DNA of 64,000 nucleotides from Taxillus chinensis. Its lineage: Eukaryota > Streptophyta > Magnoliopsida > Santalales > Loranthaceae. Below the pieces are notes generated by a model. The model did no database searches. It worked only from the letters and a program-made list of their open reading frames with translations, and was not told where the DNA came from. A program made the translations under genes and the position numbers. Numbering within the stretch: position 1 is the stretch's first letter; each line of letters opens with the position of its first letter. The stretch lies in the NCBI GenBank assembly GCA_023512835.1, contig CM042087.1, positions 51,702,265-51,766,264 on the forward strand, in the 5' to 3' direction. Of this stretch, positions 10,676-21,108 are shown in pieces.

Positions 10676-11771
10676 AGGGGAACTCGTGATTTGCCTTTTT
10701 GCATTTGTATTTTAGTAGCACATGTGACCGACAGGTATTAAAATGATGCTTTGTCGGATGGCCAGGACATAAGACAAGTCCCGTGAACGACCAGGAGAGG
10801 AAAAAAAGGAAACCCGTGAGAAAAAGTCGACGCGAGAAGCCGGCGAAAAAAGAATCAGCGAAGGCGAGAAAGGGTCGGAGGTTCGAAGTGTCGGTAGGTC
10901 GGAGCGTCGGCAGGTCGGTGTCGTGGTTCGAAGCTTCGGTCAATGGTGGAAGGCGTGCGGGTGCTGCGGGTCGAAGGTCGGAGTGTCGGCAGGTCGAAGT
11001 GTCGGCAAGGTCGAGCTTCGGTGGGTTGAATTTCGGTGGGGCAAAAGTCAACGGTCAACGGGTCGAAGTGTCGGCAGGTCGAAGGTCAACGGTCAACGGG
11101 CCGAAAACTTACCGGTATTGCAAGTCAAGGTTCGAAGGTCGGAGTGTCGGCAGGGTGAGAGCTTCGGGGGTCGAAGGGTCGAAGGTGGAATCAGCAGGTC
11201 AACGGGGCTTCGAGGCTTTGGGGCTTCGGGGCTTCGAAAGTCAACGGGTGTCGGCAGGTCAACGGTCAACGGTCAACTTTTTTTATCTCTTAATTACCTT
11301 TTTACCCCCACCAAAAATGCAAAAATGGGTAACCTTCCAGGAATTGTTTGGGGAGATCCGTATTCGCCTACATAGGCATTTTGAAGGGTTTCGCATGATC
11401 ACTTTTGCGGGCAGTTTGACCAGGGGCATTGACCGTCTTTTGGCAAGTTTGACTTTTTCCAACGAAAGTTGTTTTGGCCATAACTTCTTCATTTTAAGTC
11501 CGATTTGAGCTCGGTCAAGTGCGTTGGTCTCAAATTTTCATCCTCCATCACGTGGTGTTGGTCTTGGGGCGCTTCAAGGACTTGTAGCAAAAGTCATTAA
11601 TTTTGAACTCCCCCATCCGTGTCAAATGTATCCATCTCGTGCCGATTGGGGTAGACCATTCCTTGGAAGTATGGGATCATTGTGGACCTGTTCAACAAGG
11701 TACATGGCATGGGCAGAAAGGTATATCAATTGGGGTTAGTATGTCCAACCCGGACAAAATGGGGTCCAACA
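10670..11771 (-). repeat. Middle LTR remnant shared by Ogre units A and B
   Basis: It aligns with 38,099-39,293 of the right LTR and with 1-946, ending in GGTCCAACA. Its right edge abuts the PPT of unit B, so it serves as that unit's 3' LTR. Its left edge is the scar into unit A ORF1, the place where unit A's 5' LTR should be. About 1.9 kb of its U5-side half is gone. The GGCTTCGAG array is reduced here to about four units (11,206-11,240). Confidence 0.85.
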
Positions 11772-11787
11772 CTGCCCCTCTTTGTGC
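11772..11787 (-). promoter_or_regulatory. Polypurine tract of Ogre unit B
   Basis: On the minus strand GCACAAAGAGGGGCAG directly precedes the LTR start TGTTGGACC. It corresponds to 947-962 of unit A. Confidence 0.7.
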
Positions 11788-11975
11788 ACTGTTTGTATAC
11801 AAACAGCGTACAAAGATAAAAGGGAGTCATTTTGGACGGGTCGGAGCACTTACCTGACTTACCTAGAGGAAGAAGCGCGACGGTTGGGTTCGTCCCCGAG
11901 AGGGAAAAGGGGCTTCACAGGCCGGTGTACTTGGATAATACCTTGATGAGGCATCTAAGGCCGCTTGATACCAGG

Positions 11976-12441
11976 AGATTGAAAGCCTACAACAATGACA
12001 GGCTTGAACCGAAAAAGAGAAAAGGCCCACAATAATGATGGGCGTGAACTAAAAGTTGAAAGGTCCACAAGAACGATAGGCTCAAATTGAAAGATGGAAA
12101 AAAGGCCCACAACAATGATGGGCTTGAATTGAAAACCGATAAGGCCCACGGCAATGATGGGCGTGAACTAAAAGTTAAAAGGCCCACAAGAACGATAGGC
12201 TCGAATTGAAAAATGGAAAAAGGCCCACAACAATGATGTGCTTGAATTGAAAACCGAAAGGCCCACAAGAACGATAGGCTCGAATTGAAAAATGGAAAAA
12301 GGCCCACAACAACGATGGGCTTGAATTGAAAACGGATAGCCCACAAAGAACGATAGGCTTGAATTGGAAATGGATAGCCCACAAGAACGATAGGCTTAAA
12401 GTGAAAATGGAAAAGCCCACAAGAACGATAGGCTTAAACGG
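11976..12441 (-). repeat. 3' UTR minisatellite of Ogre unit B, first part
   Basis: The same unit type as at 1157-1890 (GCCCACAAGAACGATAGGC followed by TTGAATTGAAAA). It stops at 12,441, where the copia element C is inserted, and resumes at 25,252. Without the insertion the junction would match 1605-1625 of unit A, AGACTTAAACGGAAAAATG. Confidence 0.9.
12437..12441. repeat. Target-site duplication of element C, left copy (AACGG)
   Basis: AACGG immediately precedes TGTTGGATC and is repeated at 25,252-25,256 after the right LTR end CCATCA. A perfect 5-bp duplication marks integrase-mediated insertion. Confidence 0.95.
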
Positions 12442-13706
12442 TGTTGGATCAAACCCAAGAATTTGGATAATGCTGATAAAGCCTTATGTAATTTGATCTC
12501 GAGATCTTTTGTGTTTATTTGATCATTGCGGAAGATATGTTATTAATCCAGAGATGCACTCGTGAGAGCAAAGCTAAGGACAGGATACATAATCCCGATC
12601 CAGACAAGAGTGAGTGTCGTCAAACACTTGGTAAATAACCAAGTAACAAATACATACGGAATAAGGAACAATCCTACGGACTAAGAACTTAAAGGATAAG
12701 TGCGGAGTAAGGAACCTACATGCGGAGTAAGGAACCTACATACGGAGTAAGGAAATTACATACGAGTAAGGAACTTACATGCGGAGTAAGAAAGCGCGAC
12801 ACCGGAATAAGTTATCAGACTTTTCAAGACTCACCCGGAGTAAGGAACTTACATACGGAGTAAGGAAATTACATACGGAGTAAGGAAATTACATATGGAG
12901 TAAGGAACTTACATGCGGAGTAAGAAAGCGCCGACACGGAATAAGTTATCATACTTTTCAAGACTCGCCCGGAGTAAGGAACTTACATACGGAGTAAGGA
13001 AGCGCCGACACGGACTAAGGATTCCAAGACTAAATAGATACGGAGTAAGCAACCATTGACACGGAGTAAGGTTCCGAGCTTCATTAGCTACGGAGTAAGG
13101 AAAATTACACCGGACCAAGAAGACATTGCTCCAACTAAACCGCATTTAAAGTTATCGGCTCGTGGTGTCCCGATGTAAGACGAATGTATTGAGAACCTGA
13201 AGAATCTTACACGTGGATCATCCGGATATGTGGACACAACCTTAATTGTATCTCGGAACTCACAGAGACACTTATACTCTTCAAATCCAAGATCTTGAGC
13301 TCAACAATCCGCAGCAGTCAAGGCAGAGAGATTACCGAGGGATAGTTAGTACGGAACGCATTCCGGAACTACAAGTTCCAAGGTTGTCTCTTAGGAATGT
13401 TTTGTATAAATATTCATACTTATACTTTAGAAAGAGGACAAACAAGACAGAGGAGCTTTATCGGCTTTAGAGATAGAACTTGGCTAGTGTGTGAGTTCAT
13501 TTGTAAACAGGTGTAAGAGAGTTTTGCTTCTATTTTGTTGTATTCATCTTGTGATAATAAAATAAAATACTTCCACTATCTGGTTATCTTCCTGAGTGAT
13601 TTTATCACTTAAACTAGATAAGTGTTTGTGTCTTGAGAGAAAGGAAAGAGTTTTAATAAGAGCCTATTCACCCCCCCCCCCCCCTTTAGGCTCCAAGGGA
13701 CCATCA
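12442..13706 (+). repeat. Left (5') LTR of element C
   Basis: 1,265 bp, TGTTGGATC...GGACCATCA. It is paired with 24,015-25,251 (1,237 bp). The two copies are very similar but differ by indels. One is a stretch of about 41 bp near 13,262-13,302 that is absent from the right copy. A TATA-like TATAAATATTC is at about 13,405 and AATAAAATAAAATAC is at about 13,558. Confidence 0.95.
12690..13110 (+). repeat. 20-bp CGGAGTAAGGAAYTTACATA tandem repeat in LTR of C
   Basis: About fifteen copies of a roughly 20-bp unit built on GGAGTAAGGAA. They are arranged in higher-order blocks separated by AAGCGC(C)GACACGGAATAAG and TTATCAGACTTTTCAAGAC. The matching array is at about 24,270-24,700 in the right LTR with a different order of variants. 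It sits in the U3-side half of the LTR. Confidence 0.9.
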
Positions 13707-13708
13707 AG

Positions 13709-13719
13709 TGGTATCGAGC
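13709..13719 (+). promoter_or_regulatory. Primer-binding site of element C (initiator tRNA-Met)
   Basis: TGGTATCGAGC lies 2 bp after the LTR end. It matches the plant tRNA-iMet primer site TGGTATCAGAGC used by copia elements, except for one lost A. Confidence 0.85.
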
Positions 13720-13766
13720 AAGTTCTACTTTGTTCTAAGTAGAGATCCCACTCTTTCAATCTCGAA

Positions 13767-16032
13767 ATGGCCGAAGAAAGCGGTATGCTATTCAACACTC
13801 GCCTTAACTCCGGAGGTGCACAGGAGCCCATCCCGAATCGAAGCGGCGGTGAAAATGTCGACCCACCTCAACCTGCGCCGCCGCCGCTCCTCAACCACGG
13901 AGTTCGGTTTTACTTTAACGAAACCACCCAAATTCACACCCCGAGCTTTTCTCCCAGGTGGAAAGCTCGCATGAAGATGTTTATGGTATGGCATGATCAT
14001 CTTATGTGGCCATGTCTTCATCAGGAGATTCCAATTCCGATGACTATCGGAGAACATGGAGTTATGAGGCCAAAGACAGATCTTGAACTTACCAACGATG
14101 AAAGAGCCTGGCGGTGCGCTAGTGAAAAGGCTCGGCTTATGTTACATCGTCTTTGGATTCCGAGGCTTTCACGGACGTCCAGGGCTGCACGATAGCAAAA
14201 GTCGTTTGGGACAAACCGACAATCCTCTATGAGGGGAGTCGGTCCCGGATACGAGAATGTGATCTCGCACTCTCGGACTGAACTTTGAGAGTTTTAATCA
14301 TAAACCGGGCGAATCACTTGAAAGCATCTATCGGAGATTCGGCAAGCTCATTCTTGAGCGAAGACCGTCAATGAGCATTATTCTCAATCCCGGATTAATG
14401 ACAAGTTCTTTCGCTCCTTGCCGGATCGCTACTACTCCAAACAACTCCGGATGCAATCGGACAAAAAGCGCGGTATGTTCCCCTTGAAGAATCGTATGGA
14501 GAGCTGCGGACTCACGAAGTCAGGTTTAAGTACTCGACGAGAGATGAGAAAATAGCTCGGAAAGAAAAGGGGGTAGCTCTCAAAGCTACGAATGTCTAAA
14601 CATATCGAGGAATGATGATACGGACGTATCCGACAATTCCGATTTCGACGAGGAGGAGGAGATAGCCCTTCTTGTCAAATCCTTTGAGCGATTCCTACGG
14701 AAAAGCGAAAAGGGTTCGAAGACGCTCATCATCATCGTTCCAAAGGAAGGAGCAACCGGAGTCCGGTTCCCAGGAATGTTTCAACCGTGGGAAAACCGGT
14801 CACTGGGCCAAGGAATGCAGGTTCAAAACAAAAGTGGCCGAGAAAAGTGACAAGGTAACTCCTCGCCGCTCCACCTCGATAAAAGCAAGAGCAAGAGGAA
14901 GGCGCTCGTGACAAAATACATGAGTGGCTCGGAAGAAGAGGAGGAATCCTCGGATGATGAGCCGACCACTAAGCCGAACATCCGCCTCATGGCAAATACC
15001 GAGGTACCTTCTATCTCTAAGCTCTTAAGAAATTAGAATCTCTTACTACCGCATGTGATCATGAAAAGAATGAGAGACTAATAATTACTCAAATGTACAA
15101 AGATATGGAAAGTCGAATAAACGTCTTGAATTTACTATTAATAGACTCGAAAAGGACGTCACCGACTTCAGAGGAAAAGAAGCTTGGTATCATGATCTAA
15201 GAGCTGAAAATCATTTGTTAAATATCAATCTCTCTGGCCTAAAAGTTATAGTAAAAAGACTCGAAAATGAACTGGAACAGGAAAAGGAAATAAATCGTAA
15301 GTGGCTAAAATCCGGGGAAATAGCCTCTACCTTTAGGACTCGATCCTGACGACATCCGAGTCAAACCTGGACTAGGTTCCGAACCATCAACTTCCATAGC
15401 TCAAGCTACCGAGTGTCCTCTTGGATTTCACTCCTAAACTAACCAACTTATATCCTGTTAGTACATCTAAACCGTTGGATGGTTTCATTTCAGGTGGCAC
15501 CATAGTTTATGACTATGGAGCGGAGGTCATTATCGCACTTCCCGAACCAGTAGCACCCGTAACTAAAGATGAAGGGAAGGCTGCTGCAGTTAAAGCCAAA
15601 AAGCGTAGCACCCAAAAAGAAAGACAAGGCTAAGGCCGACGCATTTAGGGCCAAGAGCGTGTCACCCAAACGTAATGGATCAGGCCACAGGGAACAGAGT
15701 AGAAAATTTGTAAAATCTAAGAGACCTGTATCCCCTGTTTGTACTTCACATTATAGTGTCTGTTCCATCCGTAGGGAAATGGGTCATTATCACTATGAAT
15801 GTTGGAGTCTATCGATAACTGGCTTTGTAATCAATTTCAATCCAATAAAGATCAGTTTTATAAAAGGGGTTCTTCGAGCAAAACAAAATCTAAATCTAAA
15901 AGGAGTGTCTCTCCCAAGAAAACCCAAATAAAAGAAGTAGCTGAAACTAACAAGTTAATGTCAACTTGGAAAGCTAGGAGTCCTAGCAAAATCAAATCCA
16001 TAAATGTTGACATATCGCTGCTCTCTCTCTAA
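13767..16032 (+). pseudogene. gag: Gag, element C
   Basis: It starts at ATG 13,767 (MAEESGMLFN). The first frame runs to 14,195 and includes FSPRWKARMKMFMVWHDHLM and PIPMT. Frameshifts follow. A zinc knuckle CFNRGKTGHWAKEC (14,672-14,911 frame) and a second one CSIRREMGHYHYEC (near 15,765) each have Arg in place of the second Cys of CCHC. Between them, 15,040-15,330 encodes a charged stretch rich in Leu, Glu and Lys that looks like a coiled coil, a known feature of Sirevirus gag. After it, 15,570-15,930 is Lys/Ser rich. Particle and RNA-binding role is inferred from family. Confidence 0.75.
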
Positions 16033-16079
16033 CCGCCCGAAACAAGTTTGGGCACCAAAAGTGTAAACCGTTGTCTTTC

Positions 16080-16450
16080 AGGAGCATCTCTGGAATGCAT
16101 TGCCGGATCACTTGAAGTTAAAGATCAACAAAAGCAAGTGGATCCTTGATAGTGGATGCTCCGGACATATGATGGGTGATCGGACTCGCTTGTAGAAGTT
16201 AATGATAAACAAGGTCCATCCGTTTCATATGGCGACAACAACAAAGGTAAGCCTGTCGGGTATGGCACTTTAACTAACGGTCGTGTATCAATCACTAAAG
16301 TTGCACTAGTCAAAGGTTTAAAGCATAATTTGCTAAGTGTCGATAAGCTATGTGACAAAGGATTTCTTGTTTCCTTTTTGTCCAACACCTGTACGAAGAG
16401 AAAACTTATCCGGAGATGTTAAGTTATCCGGATCAAGAGATGGGGACATA
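16080..16450 (+). pseudogene. pro: Aspartic protease, element C
   Basis: The motif KWILDSGCSGHMMGDRTRL near 16,138-16,194 is the copia protease active site (DSG). The frame is then lost, with stops near 16,194 and 16,272, but downstream homology continues (SIISYVTKDF-like words). The enzyme would process the polyprotein; here it is broken. Confidence 0.8.
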
Positions 16451-17837
16451 TACTCAGGTGGTCTTAAGAAATAATTCTTCGACCTGTATGCTTCCTCACG
16501 AAAGCAACAGATGAAGATAGTTGGTTATGGCACAAGCGATGCGTACATTTAAACTTTAAGACTTTGTCTAAATTAGCGTCACTTGATCTTGTCACCTGGT
16601 CTACCCAAACTCAAATTCTCCAGAGACACTCTCCGTCGAGAATGCCAACTTGGTAAACGGACCAAACACAACTTTAAGAGCAAATCAATTAACTCAATAA
16701 CTGCTCCTCTACAACTTCTTCATATGGACCTATGTGGTCCTATATCTGTTCCATCACTAGTAGGTGCGAGATATACCCTTGTGGTTATCGATGATTTCAC
16801 CGAGATACACATGGGTGATGTTCCTGAAATCAAAGGATCAAACTTTTGAACATCTTGTAGATCTTTTCAACTGGATAAGCAACTCACAAGGACCGAGCAT
16901 TAAATGCATCAGGAGTGATCATGGTACGGAATTTGATTTTTCGAAATGAGATCATATTGTTCGAACAAGGCATACGGCATGACTTCTCTGCTCCCCAGAA
17001 CCCCACAACAAAATGGGGTAGCTAAGCGCAAGAATCGTATTTTAGTTGAAGCTGGTAGATCCATGTTAGCAGGGGCAACGCTTCCTCTCGGTCCATGGGC
17101 TGAAGCCGTGTCCACCGCCCGCTATGTTCGGAACGGAACTCTAATAAATAAATCTACCATGAAAACACCCTATGAGATGTGGAGAGGACGAAAACCTTCG
17201 ATTTCACATTTCGGAGCTTTTGGGTGTACTTGCTATATACTGATCAATGGCAAAGAGACCCGGAATAAATTTGAACCAAAATCGATGATGGGATTTTTGT
17301 CGGGTACTCACTACATAGCAAGGCTTATCGGGTCTTCAATAGAAAACTTTTTAAAGTTGAAGAATCTATCCATGTGACCTTTGATGAAGCTAATCTCGTT
17401 TGGTCAAAAGTCGGTTCTTCAAATTCCAATATGCAGGTCATGGACAGCAACGTCGATTACTCGAAGTTTATGAATATTCATGTTACATATCCTGACCAAC
17501 CACGTGGCATCAGCGAAACACAACGAAATTGTATGGATGATGCTACGGATGACTCGACTCCGGACTACCATTTAGCTCCGGACATACTCCCACTGGATAC
17601 ACAAAATTCTGGAGCACCTTTAAGTCCGTCCGGACTAGTTAACACTGGAAGAAATAGTGTTGAAGAACCAACTAGTTCATCCGTACCTCTCAATACGGAA
17701 ACATCTACTCCTGGACGAAGCTCAACCAGTCGATACAACTGAACCACCCAATCTGGAAGAGCTTCAAATTGTTCAAGATCAACCAATACATGCACAGAAT
17801 TATAGATGGACCCGAAACCATCCCTCGGATCAAGTGA
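16451..17837 (+). pseudogene. int: Integrase and linker, element C
   Basis: The pre-integrase zinc region WLWHKRCVHLNFKTLSKLAS is at 16,521-16,580. The core appears in shifted frames: HMDLCGPISVPS (first Asp), IKCIRSDHGTEFDF (second Asp) and PQQNGVAKRKNRIL. In copia integrases the last motif usually reads NGV(V/A)ERKNR, so the catalytic Glu is Lys here. The C-terminal part, MLAGATLPLGPWAEAVST and TPYEMWRGRKPSISHFGAFG, runs to 17,377. A Ser/Pro/Thr-rich linker follows to the RT. Inactive because of frameshifts plus the lost Glu. Confidence 0.85.
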
Positions 17838-18760
17838 TTGGTGATCCCTATTGTTGGTGTAAGAACAAGAGCAGCCACCTCAAACATGAGTCTTTACTCG
17901 TGTTTTCTATCTCAAATAGAACCAAAGGTGGTAGATGAAGCTCTTCAAGATTCGAATTGGATAGAAGCCATGCAAGAAGAGCTAAATCAATTTAAGAGAA
18001 ATAATGTGTGGACCTTAGTACCAAGGCCTAAGTTTCAGCAAGTCATTGGCGTTAAATGGGTGTTCGGAACAAGCTTGATACGGATGGAATAGTAATCAGA
18101 CAAAGCAAAGCGCTGGTAGCCAAAGGATATCGTCAAGAAGAAGGAATAGATTATGATGAAACCTTTGCTCTGGTCGCAAGACTTGAGGCAATCCGAATGT
18201 TTCGGCATATGCTTCATATGAAAACTTCATAGTTTATCAAATGGACGTCAAGAGCGCATTCCTGAATGGAGACCTTCAAGAGGAGGTGTAGGTTGAACAA
18301 CCTCCCCGCTTCATTGAACCTAAGGCAGGACATCTTGTCTACAAACTTGGAAAGCACTATATGGTTTGAAGCAAGCTCCAAGAGCCTGGTACGACACACT
18401 ATCGGAATTCCTTCTTGCTCATAACTTCCAAAAAGGGAAGATAGACACCACCCTATTTTTATGAAAAGAGAAAGGACACACTCGATCGTACAAATATACG
18501 TGGATGATATCATTTTCGGATCAACAAATCCGAAGCTTTGTGAAGAGTTTGCTAAGTTGATGACAGGCAAGTTTGAAATGAGCATGATGGGAGAACCGTC
18601 CTACTTCCTTGGAATTGAAGTCAAACAATTAAAGGAAGGAATCTTCATTAATCAGGCTAAGTACACTCGCGATCTTATTAAGAAGTTTGGTATGGAAGGT
18701 TCATCTCCCGTCAAAACTCCCATGCCTGTCGGTGCCAAGTTAGATCCGGATGTGGACGGC
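17838..18760 (+). pseudogene. pol: Reverse transcriptase, element C
   Basis: Copia-type RT blocks are all visible: LQDSNWIEAMQEELNQFKRN, then [25 protein letters not shown] (about 18,240), LKQAPRAWYD and the active site YVDDIIFG at 18,497-18,508. FEMSMMGEPSYFLGIEVKQL and LIKKFGM follow. Stops or frameshifts occur at about 18,090, 18,290, 18,365 and 18,460. Confidence 0.88.
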
Positions 18761-19447
18761 ATATCGATAAATGTGACTGACTACGGAGGGATGATCGGAT
18801 CCTTCTTTGTATCTTATAGCAAGTCGCCCAGGACATTATGTTTGCAACTTGCATTTGTGCACGATACCAGGCGAATCCCAAGGAGTCACATATGCTTCAT
18901 GTAAAACGGATATTAAGGTATCTCAAAGGGACGATGAATTTGGGACTCGGTACCCAAAGGAGTCCAACTTCACCTTATCCGGGTACTCTAATGCCGACTA
19001 GCTGGATGTCGCATCGACAGGAAAAGCACAAGCGGTACGTGTCGGTTTCTTGGAAATAGATTGATCTCATGGTTCGAAGAAGCGGAATTCTATATCAACC
19101 TCTACTGCTGAGGCGGAATATATAGCTCGCTGGAAGTTGCTTTGCGCACGACTACTTTTGATGCAAAGCCAACTTGCGACTACGGATTCGACATGTTCTC
19201 TATTCCACTTTATTGTGATAACACTAGTGCAATTGCCATCAGCAACAATCCTGTCATGCATCCTAAGACGAAGCACATTGAGGTCAGGTATCACTTCATA
19301 CGCGATCATGTTCTCAAAAAGCATATTTCACTGGAACATGTTGCCACCTGAAGATCAATTAGCGAGATATACTTACAAAGCCCCTACCTGATGCGAGGTT
19401 TTCCGAACTACTCTTCCGATTAGGTATGCTCGACTTCTCTGCATAGC
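18761..19447 (+). pseudogene. RNase H, element C
   Basis: Fragments in several frames: GMIGSFFVSYS, HMLHVKRILRYLKGTMNLGL, LSGYSNAD (Asp motif), SISTSTAEAEYIA (Glu motif), LYCDNTSAIAISNN (second Asp), HIEVRYHFIRDH and the C-terminal PDARFSELLFRLGM before a stop at about 19,446. Multiple frameshifts make it inactive. The same domain is better preserved in element D at 62,571-63,290. Confidence 0.85.
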
Positions 19448-19879
19448 TTCTCATTTGAATTACCAAACAGTATATTTATTCACGACCATGCATTGTACGT
19501 TTACTGAAAGTAGTAGAAACTCACCGATCGTATTGCTGATCATACTTCTTGTTTAATGGTTTCATGTTTCGATATTAATCTCAACCTCATTGTGGGAGGA
19601 TGCTTGCGTTTCCCGATGAAGTCGTTTAAAGCTAACAAAATTACAGTTTATATGATTTACCTCTTTCGGGTTCATGATCTTAACTTCCATTAATCACCAC
19701 ATGACAAAAGCATGTTCATTTAGATTGCTCTATTAACATGCATAGTTGAAGAAGTGAAATGGGCTAGCTTGGAATGCCTGGTGGATGAATACTCAAACGA
19801 TCAGATCGACTCGAAGTATAGTTTTCTAATAAGATAGACAGTCTTTGAACTACAAATCGGAACGGTCAACCGAGAGGAT

Positions 19880-20040
19880 TGCACAATCTACGGGGAGAAA
19901 ATACTTTATATATTATTCGGTAATACCCCCCGTATATGTCTCATGACCTCTTTCCCGATCGTCTATCCGAGGGGGAGCTTTTCATTGAGAGGATTAAATG
20001 ATCTACGGGGGAGCAGCAATGAACCCCTAATATGTCTCGG
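19880..20040 (+). promoter_or_regulatory. Repeated PPT-like tracts downstream of pol, element C
   Basis: Three related blocks occur: TCTACGGGGAGAAAATAC (about 19,889), TCCGAGGGGGAGCTTTTC (about 19,965) and ATCTACGGGGGAGCAGCAAT (about 20,000), the second and third each following a GAGAGGAT- or CTATC-type lead. Element D has the matching set at 63,680-63,805. Multiple polypurine tracts are a described signature of Sireviruses. Confidence 0.7.
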
Positions 20041-21108
20041 ATTCTCCCTCTAAACTTTTACTTCCGGATCTGATGGACATGCTATTTTAAATCGGAAAAG
20101 TGGCATGTTTGGATGTATTTTCTTCTTCAATCATGCATTTTAATCGACTAATCATCTGCTTTCTTTTGACATGTGTTCGCTTTATCATTGCTCACTCATG
20201 AATCCTAATGTAGCCAAATCATATGATCTTTAATTAATCTTAGCTACGTTGTTCGGCAAGACGGTTTCGTTATGTTGACCTATATGAACTTGTGTATTCT
20301 TTATCCGACATATGCCCTGATTCGATAATATTGATCACTTTCACGTTGCATACGTCTACTACATTCTTAGCTATGCATGAGTTCTATTTCTCATTGGTTC
20401 GGATTATGTTGTTTTTCACTGATTTTCATCTCTAATCCGTACTAATCCTTGCCTGTTAAGCTTTTGTATTTTCAGTATATCTTTATTTAGCTACAGGTTC
20501 AAATTTTCTTTGCAACCGTATTGATAAATCCAGTCCATAGTCTCGGATTTGAAGTGTTGTGGTACTTCTCTTCTCTTCGACTTTTTGATCGCAAAGGAAT
20601 CTACTCTACTCTCTCACCAAACTCATTTACGACGGACAAGGTCTATTATTCATCCTGGATACTCTTTCACGAATATTATTAACTCTGGATGAGTGTCGGC
20701 TCTTACCTCCGGACTCTCGACATTGTTCAATTGTGACAATCCACGTATACTCATATGTCGCATGCTTTTGAGGAGGAATAATGATGATTCATTAAATGCA
20801 CATCTCGGGTTGCACACACACTTCTCTGGATCGCAACCAGTTGTAATCTCTACTTGGTCATGCAGTCTCCACGACATCGTTTTATTCGGAGACGCATCGA
20901 TATCCGGACTAATGACATCAACATGTCGCGCGGGTCCCTATCTCACTCGCACATTCCTAGACCCGCCGACATTTGCGGACTCGGTCTTATATGTTCCGAT
21001 CATTCCTGCGAAGCACACGTATTGCTCATTCCAAATCCCTAAACCTCTCGTTGCTTCTTCTCCTGTCAAGACCTCACCTTTCCTCTTTTCCTTCCCATCA
21101 AATCTGCA
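20041..21108 (+). other. Non-coding spacer between pol and env-position region, element C
   Basis: AT-rich sequence with no coding domain I can support. An open frame of 153 codons beginning at 20,693 has no recognisable motif and overlaps the true start at 21,109 in another frame. Confidence 0.5.

Noticed and set aside
12690..13110. CRISPR-like regular repeats
   Set aside because: Units are contiguous without unique spacers, lie inside an LTR, and the genome is a plant.
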